A DNA stretch of 64,000 nucleotides from Cepaea nemoralis (GCA_014155875.1 JACEFZ010005524.1:1-64000), one strand, 5' to 3'. Shown: positions 1 through 10,535, counted from the first letter of the stretch. Notes: a model not told the origin generated them from the sequence alone. Made by a program: numbers and translations.

Positions 1-1612
1 CTGTCTTGTCCGTGCGACTCCATACTTACTTGTCTGTGCGACTCCATACTTTCTTATCCGTGCGACTCCATATTGTCTTGTCAGTGCGACTCCATACTTT
101 CTTATCCGTGCGATTCCATACTTTCTTATCCGTGCGACTCCATACATTATTGTCCGTGCGACTCCATACTGTCTTGTCCGTGCGACTCCATACTTTCTTA
201 TCTGTGCGATTCCATACTTTCTTATCCGTGTGACTCCATATTGTCTTGTCCGTGCGATTCCATACTTTCTTATCCGTGCGACTCCATACTGTCTTGTCCG
301 TGCGATTCCATACTGTCTTATCCGCGCTACTCCATACTTACTTGTCCTTGCGACTCCATACTTACTTGTCCGTGCGACTCCATACTTTCTTGTCCGTGCG
401 ACTCCATACTTTCTTGTCCGTGCGACTTCATACTTTCTTGTCCGTGCGACTTCATACTTTCTTGTCCGTGCGACTCCATACTTTCTTGTCCGTGCGACTT
501 CATACTTTCTTGTCCGTGCGACTCCATACTTTCTTATCTGTGCGATTCCATACTTTCTTATCCGTGTGACTCCATATTGTCTTGTCCGTGCGATTCCATA
601 CTTTCTTATCCGTGCGACTCCATACTGTCTTGTCCGTGCGATTCCATACTGTCTTATCCGCGCTACTCCATACTTACTTGTCCTTGCGACTCCATACTTT
701 CTTGTCCGTGCGACTCCATACTTTCTTATCCGTGCGACTCCATACTGTCTTGTCCGTGCGATTCCATACTGTCTTATCCGCGCTACTCCATACTTACTTG
801 TCCTTGCGACTCCATACTTTCTTGTCCTTGCGACTCCATACTTTCTTATCCGTGCGACTCCATACTGTCTTGTCCGTGCGATTCCATACTGTCTTATCCG
901 CGCTACTCCATACTTACTTGTCCTTGCGACTCCATACTTTCTTGTCCGTGCGACTCCATACTTTCTTGTCCGTGCGACTCCATACTTTCTTGTCCGTGCG
1001 ACTTCATACTGTCTTGTCCGTGCGACTCCATACTTTCTTGTCCGTGCGACTCCATACTTTCTTGTCCGTGCGACTTCATACTTTCTTGTCAGTGCGACTC
1101 CATACTTTCTTGTCCGTGCGACTCCATACTTTCTTGTCCGTGCGACTTCATACTTTCTTGTCAGTGCGACTTCATACTTTCTTGTCAGTGCGACTTCATA
1201 CTTTCTTGTCCGTGCGACTCCATACTTTCTTGTCCGTGCGACTCCATACTTTCTTGTCAGTGCGACTTCATACTTTCTTGTCAGTGCGACTTCATACTTT
1301 CTTGTCCGTGCGACTCCATACTTTCTTGTCCGTGCGACTCCATACTTTCTTGTCCGTGCGACTCCATACTGTCTTGTCCGTGCGACTCCTTACTTTTTTA
1401 TCCGTGCGACTCCATACTTTCTTGTCCGTGCGACTCCATAATGTCTTGTCCGTGCGACTCCATACTATTACTATCTTGTCCGTGCGACTCCATACTTTCT
1501 TGTCCGTGCGACTCCATAATGTCTTGTCCGTGCGACTCCATACTATTACTATCTTGTCCGTGCGACTCCATACTTTCTTGTCCATGCGACTCAATACTTT
1601 CTTGTCCGTGCA
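1..1612. repeat. 24-bp satellite array with 120-bp higher-order unit
   Basis: About 67 copies of a 24-bp unit (core CTTGTCCGTGCGACTCCATA plus a TTTC/TACT/TGTC variable block) run from the window edge to 1612, so the left end is not seen. A five-unit (120-bp) higher-order block, marked by the variant TTATCCGCGCTACTCC, recurs at about 655, 775 and 895, with an isolated copy near 318. Two units near 1465 and 1545 carry an ATTACTAT insertion. Because 24 is a multiple of three, long ORFs appear in several frames as 8-residue repeats. I read this as non-coding satellite: no start context and no recognisable domain. Confidence 0.95.
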
Positions 1613-1664
1613 AAATCGCACGTTTGATCCCCCAGAAAATGTGGAGGAACGTATTCTTATATAC

Positions 1665-1950
1665 ACAACCGGAGGTCAGCATGGCTGAACGAACAAGAAC
1701 GTTTGTTCTTAAACATCCAGTGTGCTGATGCCGAAGTAGCATGTTCAACCCCCCAACACCGGACAGTTGGGACAGTTCTCGTCCTTGACTTTGGGACTAA
1801 ATTACAAGTACCTCAAAAGTCGGATTGGGTTCGCCTGATGGCGATTGACACTGATAATAGAGAGAGCTAATCCACACGCACAAATCAGTTCAATGCACAA
1901 GAAAAACTCGCACGTGAATGGACTACGCTTGAGTTCAAAGCGAGAGAACG
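1665..1950 (+). mobile_element. SINE-A copy (tRNA-derived SINE)
   Basis: A tRNA-like head (GGTCAGCATGGCTGAACGAA, then a weak B box GTTCAACCCC) is followed by a body with CCTTGACTTTGGGACTAAAT, TACAAGTACCTC, TCGCCTGATGGCG, GCTAATCCACACGCA and GAGTTCAAAGCGAG. The same body occurs at 4905-5155 (minus), 30405-30705, 48030-48520 and 61000-61200, which defines the family inside this window. Confidence 0.8.
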
Positions 1951-1951
1951 C

Positions 1952-1970
1952 ACCCCCCCCCCCCCCCACT
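1952..1970. repeat. Poly-C tract
   Basis: A run of about 16 cytosines next to SINE-A. Similar runs are at 3667, 8211, 9334, 9955, 15827 and 37845. The minus strand is therefore a long G run with quadruplex potential. Confidence 0.9.
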
Positions 1971-2297
1971 TCCCCCCATCCCCCAATATACACTACCTGG
2001 AGTAACCGTGACCAATCACTACTTTCCATGCATACTGGGACACCTGCCAGTCATTTACATATGTGTCTTCATAACAGATGACCTCTGCCGGCAGTGCACG
2101 TTGGGGCTAACAGGCACGAGTGATGGCGTACGAGGAGTTTGGAAACAGACGATGAGCGATTCTGTTTGTTACGTTTTCTCATTGGACGCGCGTTGTTAGG
2201 TTTTGTGGATTTGTCTAGATCTGCCGGATTGTGTTGGCTCCGTGTGTTTTATCTGTCTTTTGGGGACATTTCTGTAAAGGGTAAGTGGTTTTCTCAT

Positions 2298-2299
2298 TC

Positions 2300-2366
<67 letters not shown>

Positions 2367-2380
2367 TGTCTCCAACCAGC

Positions 2381-2429
<49 letters not shown>

Positions 2430-2443
2430 TGTCTCCAACCAGC

Positions 2444-2476
<33 letters not shown>

Positions 2477-2492
2477 TGTCTCCAACCAGCCA

Positions 2493-2531
<39 letters not shown>

Positions 2532-2606
2532 TGTCTCCAACCAGCCATCTGTCTGTCTGTCTGTCTGTCTGTCTGTCAGGTTACCTAACTCTCAGGCTGC
2601 TGCCTA

Positions 2607-2645
<39 letters not shown>

Positions 2646-2659
2646 TGTCTCCAACCAGC

Positions 2660-2692
<33 letters not shown>

Positions 2693-2814
2693 TGTCTCCA
2701 ACCAGCCATCTGTCTGTCTGTCTGTCTGTCTGTCAGGTTACCTAACTCTCAGGCTGCTGCCTATCTGTCTGTCTGTCTGTCTGTCAGGTTACCTAACTCT
2801 CAGGCTGCTGCCTA

Positions 2815-2847
<33 letters not shown>

Positions 2848-2868
2848 ACAACTGTCACTAACCAACCA

Positions 2869-2923
<55 letters not shown>

Positions 2924-2962
2924 GTCTATCTGTCTGTCTGTCTGTCTGTCACTAACCAGCCA

Positions 2963-3004
<42 letters not shown>

Positions 3005-3056
3005 AGGTTACCTAACTCTCAGGCTGCTGCCTATCTGTCTGTCTGTCTGCCTGCCT
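2298..3056. repeat. TGTC tetranucleotide array with recurring spacers
   Basis: Runs of CTGT are broken by two recurring spacers: TTGTCTCCAACCAGC (seen about six times) and a 28-bp spacer beginning CAGGTTACCTAACTCTCAGG and ending TGCTGCCTAT (about four times). A third variant, CACTAACCAACCATC, appears late. The spacers show expansion by unequal exchange of compound blocks rather than slippage alone. The long CLSV/SVCL ORFs across it are artefacts of the repeat. Confidence 0.95.
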
Positions 3057-3059
3057 ATA

Positions 3060-3434
3060 CTTGTGTGTCTTTTTATCTAAATATATATTTGCCTGTCTCT
3101 CTTTCCATTAAATACATCACTGCCATTATAGTATAAAGTGTAATACAGGCAGAAGAATTACAGATCCCTGAGGTCTATATAATGAATGAATGACCACACA
3201 ACAAGAAGTAGACAGTTAGCTTTACTAGAATACGATCACATGTAACAAAGTGGACGTTGCGGCTAAAACCTTCGTCAGCACACAACAACAAAGTTGATAT
3301 AACTGCATGAAAAGCACTACATGAAAATATAAATATGAAAGTGACTCATTTGTTTCTTTGTTGTGGACTGGATACTTGTGTCACGGAATCCGGGTGCATG
3401 ATTATAACAAAGCGACTGGAGCGTATATGAGGCT
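3060..3434. other. No recognised feature
   Basis: AT-rich single-copy-looking sequence between the TGTC array and the next SINE. I see no gene and no repeat related to other parts of the window. Confidence 0.5.
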
Positions 3435-3572
3435 AGCTCCATGTTTTTCTAGACCAATCAACACAAGATGGATAATGTGGTCCGTGTCAAACTGGTCGAA
3501 TTTCTTTCCAGGACATTTCTTGGTGTCCATTTTAGGACGTTAGGATGGGTCCAACTTGGAACCCGGGTAAAT
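3435..3572 (-). mobile_element. SINE-C-like fragment
   Basis: On the minus strand it reads CCGGGTTCCAAGTTGGACCC, then a segment resembling the body of the SINE-like copies at 19985-20190 (minus) and 58690-58880 (plus), with the shared order GACCTGGG, CCTAAAATG, GACCAGTTTGAC. Head and tail are not clear. Assignment is by within-window similarity only. Confidence 0.45.
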
Positions 3573-3666
3573 GTAACAAATAGTATATAGTGAATGGAGG
3601 AAAATACACTCAAGGTTTGTGGATGTGTCATTTTGTTTTATTTATTGAATTTGTTTTTTTAATAAC

Positions 3667-3747
3667 CCCCCCCCCCCCTGACACACACACACACACACAC
3701 GCACGCACATACACACGCGCGCGCGCGCGCGCGCGCACACACACACC
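3667..3747. repeat. Poly-C, CA and GC dinucleotide array
   Basis: Twelve or so C, then (CA)n, mixed CACG, and (GC)n about 20 bp long, then (CA)n. A GC alternation beside CA is a good Z-DNA-forming candidate. Confidence 0.9.
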
Positions 3748-3774
3748 GAAGAATAGTATATCGCCAAAATATGA

Positions 3775-3955
3775 CTTTACATTTGGACATAATGGCGATA
3801 TATCGTCCTACTATGGGTATTATTTGTTTCGATTCTTGGCATCTTCCGCAGTTTTCATGCTTAGCTAATGGGCATTTAAATTAAAATACTTGCTCGTTTG
3901 ATTGTGCACCAACGTTGGTCTAAACCTACTGTTTTTTGTTTGGCACTGAATCAGC
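3775..3955 (-). mobile_element. Possible relative of the TTAA-flanked MITE at 45.0 kb
   Basis: Shares AATGGCGATATATCGTCC and the end GGCACTGAATCAG with the element at 45022-45251 in opposite orientation. The left end is not defined, so this is a fragment call. Confidence 0.4.
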
Positions 3956-4190
3956 TGACGGTCTCCATGGCCAAAGGGTTGCGAACGCGGTTCGTGAGCC
4001 GCTTACCAGACGTTCGAAACGCAGCTGTGACCGATTTGGCAGCAGACCGTGTCGCGTTGTGTTATAACATGTTGTTATGGGAGCCGGTTGTTCAAGAAGC
4101 AATGGCAAACTACTGAACGTTAAACTTGCCAAGACATCAACAACAACTGGTGTTGACAGCGATGCTCTGTAAATAGGATATGCAAAAAAA
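3953..4190 (+). mobile_element. SINE-B copy (tRNA-derived SINE)
   Basis: The head GGTCTCCATGGCCAAAGGGT carries an A-box-like segment and GTTCGAAACGC matches a B box. The body has GGCAGCAGACCGTGTCGCG, GAAGCAATGGCAAACTACTG and TGTTGACAGCGATG, and ends in A-rich DNA. Other copies are at 10065, 10330, 24872, 37990, 48131, 52133 and 60735. Confidence 0.85.
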
Positions 4191-4214
4191 AAAATTAATC
4201 AGTTAACTTTCTGT

Positions 4215-4326
4215 CAACAACAACAGCAACAACAACAAAACAACAACAACGACGACGATGACGACAACAATAACAATAACAAGAACAACAAAACAACAAC
4301 GACGACGACGACAGTACAGCAGCAGC

Positions 4327-4370
<44 letters not shown>

Positions 4371-4372
4371 AG
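4215..4372. repeat. CAA/CGA trinucleotide array
   Basis: (CAA)n interrupted by (CGA)n, (CAG)n and CAATAA variants. The poly-Leu, poly-Val and poly-Cys ORFs here come from the repeat. Confidence 0.9.
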
Positions 4373-4379
4373 CACCCTT

Positions 4380-4900
4380 GTCCCTTTGCAAATCAAGAAT
4401 CATCTGTCCCGAAAACTTCTAGATCTGCCACGTTGACAACCATAGCTCACAATACACACAATATAATAAATCTGTATATGTTCTCACTGGCTTCACATTA
4501 CAAACCCCGTGCTTAGATTGCTGGAAGGGAAACAACCTTGTCCTGTCTAATCCGAGTAACCAGACCGAAGGGAAACAACCTTGTCCTGTTTAATCCGAGT
4601 AATCAGACCGGCGCTGGTGTCAACACTCGTGATTAATAAATCACTTCTGATAACTTCTACTGATTTATCACTCACACATCTCCCTTACAACATATTACAC
4701 ACAAATTGCATGTCCTCTTTAGGACGTTGCGTTCGGTAGTTTGCCATTGATTTTTGAATGAGAAGTCCGCGTTTACATCTAACTTATGGATGTAGGGATG
4801 AAACTTCTACTCATCATCAGAGCACCGGAACTTTGAGAGATGGACGCTCTTATTCTTTCGGCCACAAGGAAGTCTTACTTTATTTACTTTATCAATATAT
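4380..4900. other. Unassigned, with a 47-bp tandem duplication
   Basis: At about 4520-4611 a segment starting GGAAGGGAAACAACCTTGTC and ending CGAGTAACCAGACC is present twice in tandem with two or three differences. At 4725-4760 a scrap of SINE-B (GTTCGGTAGTTTGCCATTG, minus sense) is visible. Nothing else recognised. Confidence 0.55.
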
Positions 4901-4904
4901 TGTT

Positions 4905-5157
4905 TTTCGTTCGCTCGCTTTGAACTCAAATGTAGTCCATATACGTGCCACTACTTCTAGGTTACTGGACTGATTTTTGCATCAGGCAAACCCACTCTGA
5001 GTTCAGAGGTACTTGTAATTTACGTCCCCAAGTCAAGAACGATAAGTCAACATTTCAGTCAAACTGACCGGTGTGGGGGTTGAACCCGCTATCTCGACAT
5101 CAACACACCGGAAGCTTAGGAGTGAGCTGTCTTGTCCATTCAGCCATGCTGACCTAC
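4905..5157 (-). mobile_element. SINE-A copy, reverse orientation
   Basis: Read on the minus strand it has the GGTCAGCATGGCTGAATGGA head, B box GGGTTCAACCCCC, then CTTGACTTGGGGACGTAAAT and GAACTCAGAGTGGG, ending GAGTTCAAAGCGAGCGAACG. Part of the middle body between the GCCTGATG and CAGTCCA blocks is deleted. Confidence 0.8.
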
Positions 5158-5315
5158 CTTCACTTTATCAGTATTACAAGCTTCTGTTTGTGGTCCAAAT
5201 CCTCTGACACCATAATGTTCCCTGCTTGTGGTGATTCCCCCACTACAGGTTGAGATCCCTTGCCGTAAGGCGGGTAATGCGTTACGTATATAAAACAGGG
5301 AGTGTCCGTCACTCT

Positions 5316-5380
5316 GAACCACCACAACTACAACCATCGCCATCGAGGCTGGTTGAACGAGGTGGAAAGTTTTTTTTCCA
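5316..5380 (+). repeat. Dispersed ~62-bp segment shared with 31.26 kb
   Basis: Starts GAACCACCACAACTACAACC, continues ATCGAGGCTGGTTGAACGAG, and ends in GGTGGAAAG plus a T run. It is nearly identical to 31259-31330. The two copies differ in what lies upstream, so this looks like the common 3' end of an unidentified repeat. Confidence 0.6.
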
Positions 5381-5394
5381 CCTAGAGATCGGAT

Positions 5395-5600
5395 CGGATC
5401 CGTAGCTAAGTGGTTATACCGCCCGCCTTGCACCCCGAAGATTGTGGGTTCGATTCCGGGCTATAACATTGGTTTCACTAGTGCGATTTTCTCGGAGACT
5501 CCTGGGGGTCGTCGCTGGAGCTACGGAGTTTGTGCCGAACTGAGAGACGAAGCAATATGGGATGAAACCCGGTGCATTTTGCAATACCTGTAAAGTGCAA
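5395..5600 (+). mobile_element. SINE-E copy (tRNA-derived SINE)
   Basis: The tRNA-like head has A box TAGCTAAGTGGTTATACC and a near-perfect B box GGGTTCGATTCC. The body runs GTGCGATTTTCTCGGAGAC, GGGTCGTCGCTGGAGCTACG and ACCCGGTGCATT. The same body is at 42515-42735, 63310-63530 (minus) and, more diverged, in the SINE at 19242-19640. The acceptor-stem halves do not pair, so it is not a working tRNA gene. Confidence 0.8.
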
Positions 5601-5734
5601 ACAAGATTGAAGACAGTCATGTTGGCATGACGTCGCATTTTACATGTACAACTTCTTCGCACTGCTTCTCAAACTTTTTATCTTGGTCCCTCTTTTCGAA
5701 TACACATTTTCTCTCGCCATATGGAATTATTTGA

Positions 5735-5895
5735 CTGATTAATTGCCAAAGAAAAAGTAGGTTTGGACTAGTGAACTAGTTATTATAATGTAAATTTCCG
5801 ATCACTTTGCATTGACATTGTGGAGGATACCACGAAACAAGAGAAATAACATGATGACCGCAGCATGGCGATATATCGTCCTTCAGTCCTATTAG
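5735..5895. mobile_element. MITE-like repeat (GATATATCGTCC family)
   Basis: CTGATTAATTGCCAAAG, AAGTAGGTTTGGAC, ATACCACGAAACAAG and GCATGGCGATATATCGTCC occur in the same order as in the TTAA-bounded element at 45022-45251. The ends here are diverged. Confidence 0.5.
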
Positions 5896-6075
5896 AATAT
5901 GTTTTATGTTGTTGAATGTTTTATTTAAATCGCCACAACGATCTTTAGAAATGAGAATCTGTGTTATATTGTTGAATGTTTTACTTTAATTCGCAATTGC
6001 ATTTTGTTATTTTAATTCCCAACTACGATCTTTAGAAATGATAATTATATTGTTGAATGTTTTACTTTACCCATT
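5895..6075. repeat. ~65-bp degenerate tandem repeat, three copies
   Basis: The block TTGTTGAATGTTTTA followed by AACGATCTTTAGAAATGA-like sequence appears three times with indels. Confidence 0.65.
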
Positions 6076-6079
6076 CCTG

Positions 6080-7080
6080 ATAGACACTATACATGAAACA
6101 AATAAAAGGACCGATTTCATGCATACTTTTGGCATATTCCTTTAAAACAACTGCGCACTACCGCTTGAGAGCCACCGTGTTAGAGCCTTATCTGTAACTG
6201 AACATCGGTCCCGTAATATGCCTTTGCCGTAGACCTCTTGGCAGTGGAAGTGCACCAACAGATCGTTTGAAGACCCTCAAGTGTGTGCCGTTGATGTTTC
6301 TTTGTCAACCCACGAGCCTATAGGTTAATGTGCTTCAGTCAATCTTGATATCATTTTGTGTTTTCGTCGTCTAATTATGCCCCCTCTTTCTCCTCCTATT
6401 CTTTTCTTCATCTCCTACCTCTCACCCCCCTCTTTTGTTATAATAATAATAATAATTATTATTATTATTACTATTATTATTATTAGTGATAAAAACTCAG
6501 CCGCGGAGCAAACACGGCAGGGGGCTTCTGATCGTCAGAAGTGGTCCCCATTTCCCGAATGTTTCGGCCTGTTTATCCTTTTAACAGTTTGGTCAATTTC
6601 GTTGTCCTTGTTGTTGTGCTTGTCCCTAAGCTGTGAACATGTCCACTCTCAAGCCTCCCCTCCCTTAGTGAGGCGAGTCCGTGCAGCCTGTGCTTGCCTC
6701 TTAGCACCTGTGGTCGTGGGGAGCCTGCTTCCTCCCCAGCCACGGCCTCTATCGCCTCCACTCTCTCCGTTGCCGTGTTCCTTCTTCGTGATCTGTTCAC
6801 TGCGCCGCACTCTTCTAGGAATCCGGTTCTTCCTTTTAGTTTTTCGACTCACCTCTTGGTCTCTGCAGCTGAGTGCGACTTACGGACGACTACCGCCCTA
6901 GTATGGAGGTTGGACTTCGGGCGAAATTTGCATGATTTAACGACTGCACAGACCCACCGCACAGTCCTTAGATTCACTACCCTCGCTCGGAGGGAAGGCT
7001 ATGGAGTCGACACGAGACGTTGCAAGTTCTTGCTCTTAGTTGAGAGCTTGTTAGGCGTTCTGCAGTTACCGCTTTAACCA
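6080..7080. other. No supported gene; CT-rich stretch
   Basis: An AT trinucleotide run lies at 6438-6485. Open frames on both strands between 6356 and 7077 show no recognisable domain. The minus strand is purine-rich, which biases against stops. It directly precedes a transposon-derived C-terminal fragment on the minus strand, so part of it may be decayed element. Confidence 0.4.
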
Positions 7081-7084
7081 TACT

Positions 7085-7282
7085 AGTTTCGAGGCTTGTC
7101 CCAATCCAGGTTCCGACAATTCCATAGCCAACACGAGGCCTTTTCGGTTTCCTCACCCAATTGTTTTTGTGCTCGAGTTCGCTTGTCCTTTAATGCCCAT
7201 TTGCTTTAGCACATCATACACGGTGTGGGAGACTAGACCTCTTGCGCCTAACTCTACGGCGAATAGCCTGACAGTGTACCCT
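7085..7282 (-). pseudogene. C-terminal fragment of a retroelement polyprotein
   Basis: The minus strand encodes a segment with VELGARGLVSHTVYDVLKQM, then, after a one-base frame shift at an in-frame TGA, EETEKASCWLWN. This resembles the short C-terminal module (E-G-RG, a G-I-KG motif and an EKAS-WLW motif) found after the reverse transcriptase in many animal retroelement proteins. I recognise the module but cannot name the clade. It is clearly dead. Confidence 0.55.
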
Positions 7283-7307
7283 TTCATTATTAGTATTATC
7301 TCATTTT

Positions 7308-7553
7308 TGAATCCACTATACCTTTATTTCTTTCATCATACATTAAATATCAATCACCATATGGATTTTACATTACATGTTTACGCCAGTTTTAGAACCA
7401 CCGTTTGGGCTAGACCAAAATCCACTATACCTTTTAAATCCACTATACCTTTATTTCTTTCATCGTACATTTAAATACCAATCAAATAAAAATCACAGAG
7501 GATTTTACATTACATGTTTACACCAGTTTTAGAACCACCGTTTGGGCTAGACC
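7308..7553. repeat. ~130-bp tandem duplication
   Basis: The block from TCCACTATACCTTTATTTC through GGATTTTACATTACATG to CCACCGTTTGGGCTAGACC is present twice with a few substitutions and one small indel. Confidence 0.85.
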
Positions 7554-7882
7554 CGATTGTGTTTTCGGGGTTGATAAGCAAATAGCCAATGAACAGTCAA
7601 CTGATTTGTTTATTTTCCGTGCTGCTCGTGCTCTTTATCGTAATGCGCATACGATCACATGCACACACTTACACATACATACACGCGCGTGTGTTTGTGC
7701 GCGTACACGCGTATGTGTGTGTATATCCGTCTGTTATGCCTGGGTAAATTTGCATCTTGTTCTGTCCCATGTACGTGTGTTTATCGTTGTGCGTCTGTTA
7801 CATTTTGATTTAAAAAAAAAACAAACAACAACTTAGCTTTCGTTTTATTACACGGCAGTTACCTGTCTCCACTAAGGAATCT

Positions 7883-7883
<1 letters not shown>

Positions 7884-7972
<89 letters not shown>
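7884..7972. repeat. (GA)n microsatellite
   Basis: An uninterrupted GA run of close to 90 bp, followed by a CA-rich stretch to about 8170. Confidence 0.95.
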
Positions 7973-7973
<1 letters not shown>

Positions 7974-8210
7974 CACAACACATTTGTTTGCACGCAAGCA
8001 CTTTCGCGCGGGCAAACACGCATGCTCATCTGCTCGGTAAAACTTTAGACATACACACACATACACGCAGACACACAACACACACAAAGACATAAACACA
8101 CAGTGAATTAAACACACAGGCACACACACAAGCACAGACAGACAATAAGACACAAAGACACACACACAAGAAACTAAAGGGTTTCCCCATATGTGTACTA
8201 TACTACACCC

Positions 8211-8224
8211 TCCCCCCCCCCCCC
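8211..8224. repeat. Poly-C tract
   Basis: About 14 cytosines, near the left edge of a LINE fragment. Confidence 0.9.
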
Positions 8225-8319
8225 TCCATTCCGTTTAAAAGCCGCGGGGGCGCTGTGACCAGCCCATTTGCCTTCCGCCCCTGTGCTCATATTTTTAAAA
8301 TCCATATCCATATATAGAC

Positions 8320-8935
8320 GGAGTGGTTGGGGTTTCATTGCGAAAGGCTAATGGACGATGCTTGAGAAAGGAGAGTTTGGCATATGAGGCTACGACCTCC
8401 AGCATGACAATAGAGGTGGAAGCAGTCACAGCGGCATTCCGATGGTTAGAGGAGACACATTGTCTTCATCAAGGACTCAAGGAGTATGCTTAGTAAAGTG
8501 GAGAAAGGAATGTTTCGTGTGGAATGGCTCACCTCGCTTCAGAGGTCACAGATTGTTGGAATTTTATGGATTGTTTGCGCTGGCCATGCGAGAGTGCGGG
8601 GGAATGAACAGGCTGATAGGCTGGCAGAGAATGCACATTTTGGTGGTAGCTTACCTATGGACAAGGGAGAGGTGGTCATGCGCCTGTGGGACCAGGTGGA
8701 GAAGGTGGAGGAGCAGATTAAGAACCTGTATGTGGAAAGGATGAGATTTAGGGGGTTTGGCAGGGGTTCTGGTAGAATTTCAAAACAGAGAGAAAACGAG
8801 GAGAACCTTCAATCAGATAGCAGTGAGACCGATTAGTAGTGTGACTCTTCGCTGGCTGTTGAACGAGGGGACAGAGCGCGTATGGGAATGCCCTGAGTGC
8901 AGTGATGTCAGTTCTTAGCTTAGCTCAACTCAATT
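8320..8935 (+). pseudogene. RNase H and C-terminal part of an I-superfamily-like LINE
   Basis: Frame-shifted coding remnant. One frame gives MTIEVEAVTAAFRWLEETH, another gives VCAGHARVRGNEQADRLAEN, which is the RNase H GHAGVRGNEQADRLA signature, and the end encodes VTLRWLLNEG followed by WECPECSD, a C-terminal zinc-knuckle-like segment. It has stops and shifts and no reverse transcriptase, so it is a 5'-truncated copy. Related remnants are at 18180-18450, 31856-32058 plus 36931-37264, and 51185-51420. Confidence 0.75.
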
Positions 8936-9048
8936 CAAATCCATATCGAGGCGCATAAAAAAGAAGAGATATTGACAGGGGCTCTCAGGTGGTCATAGTC
9001 TACAACTGGGTTGGTTCCATACTCCGGCCACTTGAACCTGTGCGTTAC

Positions 9049-9240
9049 TCGGGATGGTTAACCCGACCAACAAATGCCTGTTGAAGTTGGATGTGTCGGC
9101 CGAAAGGCGCAAATATCGCGGCTCTGATGTGAACAGGCACAACGCAATTTCGTCCAAAACAAACATTTCAGACGAACGAAGAAGAAGTAGTAGTATAGAA
9201 GAAGAAGAAGGAGAAGAAGAAGAAGGAGAAGAAGCTCTCC
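9049..9240 (+). mobile_element. 5'-truncated 3' tail of the intact LINE family
   Basis: GGTTAACCCGACCAACAAATG through GGATGTGTCGGCCG and GAACAGGCACAACGCAAT to GACGAACGAAGAAG matches the 3' end of the full-length LINE at 36789-36930, then runs into a (GAA)n-type tail. Another such tail is at 60080-60245. Confidence 0.75.
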
Positions 9241-9244
9241 GTTG

Positions 9245-10060
9245 ACTTTTCGTTCAGATAGCAATGGCAAACTACCATATATATAAATTTGGCTAGTTAA
9301 TCAACCCTTGACTGGCCTTGATGCAACATTTCACCCCCCCCCCCCCCCCCACCCTGCCCCGGGCCAAAAAGAACTTAATACATTGTGTAATTATTCCTAT
9401 TATTGTTTTCCTATTTCCCCTGAGCACACGTTCGCTGTACGTGTTACCGCATACACATATGTCTTTCTGTCTGCCAGATATGCGGAACTGAGCGCATTCT
9501 CACGCAGACTACCAACATACCATACGTCTGTACGTGCGTTTTTGTACACTGCAAGTGGGACGATTGTGTGCGTTGTTGCTGACGTCAACGCAATTGAGCT
9601 GTTTCATTTTTTGCGATTGTCCGGATAAATGCATCGGCTGGGTGCGAATTCTGTCCATTGCCATAAGAACTTGCATGAGACATAAATACACAGGCATTCA
9701 TTGGTACTCGTAAGAGTAGTCAAAAGGTGTAAAGATAAGAGAACGTTGGTTACATGCCGTTTACAGGATGTCACAATCAGCCCCAGTATTATTTGACAGT
9801 TTTGTTGATTTTTCTATACAATTTGACGTTCGGTAGTGAGCCATTGAGACCTAAAACACCTGGAGAGGACATTTACAGACAGAGATAAACTATGTGGCGA
9901 AGACATATCTCCGAATGGAGGTTGAAAGGGCCAATAAAGATAGTAGTAGTCTGTCCCCCCCCCCCCTCTCTCTCTCTTGAACGACCGACGCTCATACCAC
10001 TGTAAGAAACCAACGCAAAGCAGTCTGCGTCCAGATCAGATCGCCTGTAGCTGATTTTTT
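9245..10060. other. No recognised feature apart from two poly-C runs
   Basis: Poly-C tracts at about 9334-9350 and 9955-9966, the second leading into (CT)n. No gene supported. Confidence 0.5.
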
Positions 10061-10064
10061 ATTT

Positions 10065-10305
10065 ATTTTTATTTTTTGTGTGCAACTCCCTTACAGGACG
10101 TTGCAGTCAACATCAGCATTTTCAGCTGCTGATGATGTACTAGGCAAAATTACGCTCAGTAGTTTGCCATTGATTTTTGAGCGACCAGCTCACACATCCC
10201 TAAGTTACCAACCCGGCGAGAACCGCTACCGATTTTCGCGCAGGTTAGGCTACTCACGTGAATATACGGGATTATGGAGAAAGATGTAAACCCCTAGGCG
10301 AGGGA
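10065..10305 (-). mobile_element. SINE-B copy, reverse orientation
   Basis: Shows CCCTTACAGGACGTTGCAGTC, CAGTAGTTTGCCATTG, GAGAACCGCTACCGATT and TATACGGGATTATGG in the order expected for SINE-B read from its 3' end. It is followed within 30 bp by a second copy in the other orientation. Confidence 0.8.
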
Positions 10306-10329
10306 ACCCGATAGGGAGTTTGATCGCCT

Positions 10330-10535
10330 GATTACGATCCCGTTATTTTGGAATACAGCTGCTGGCGTTTTGGCAGCAGACCGCCTTGCGTTAGGTTCTT
10401 TATAAAATGGTATGGGTACCGGTCGTTCAGAAAGCAATGGTAAACTACTGAACGTAAACTTGTCAAGAGATCACAACCATCCAAAAAATGCCAGGGTTGA
10501 CTGCGACGTCCCGTAAAAGATACTCAACTAACATG
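10330..10535 (+). mobile_element. SINE-B copy, head truncated
   Basis: Begins in the body (GATCCCGTTATTTTGG) and continues GGCAGCAGACCGCC, GAAAGCAATGGTAAACTACTG, TTGACTGCGACGTCCCG. Together with the preceding minus copy it makes an imperfect inverted repeat. Confidence 0.8.

Noticed and set aside
1..1612. CRISPR-like array
   Set aside because: Units are directly adjacent with no unique spacers, and the DNA is eukaryotic.
73..1728. 551-codon ORF of cysteine-rich octapeptides
   Set aside because: Its period equals the 24-bp satellite; comparable ORFs exist in other frames and on the other strand, and no start or domain is present.
5395..5466. Functional tRNA gene
   Set aside because: A and B boxes are good, but the acceptor stem does not pair and the sequence continues into a SINE body found elsewhere.
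6356..7077. Protein-coding genes in two overlapping frames
   Set aside because: Low-complexity pyrimidine-rich frames without domains; adjacent DNA is transposon-derived.
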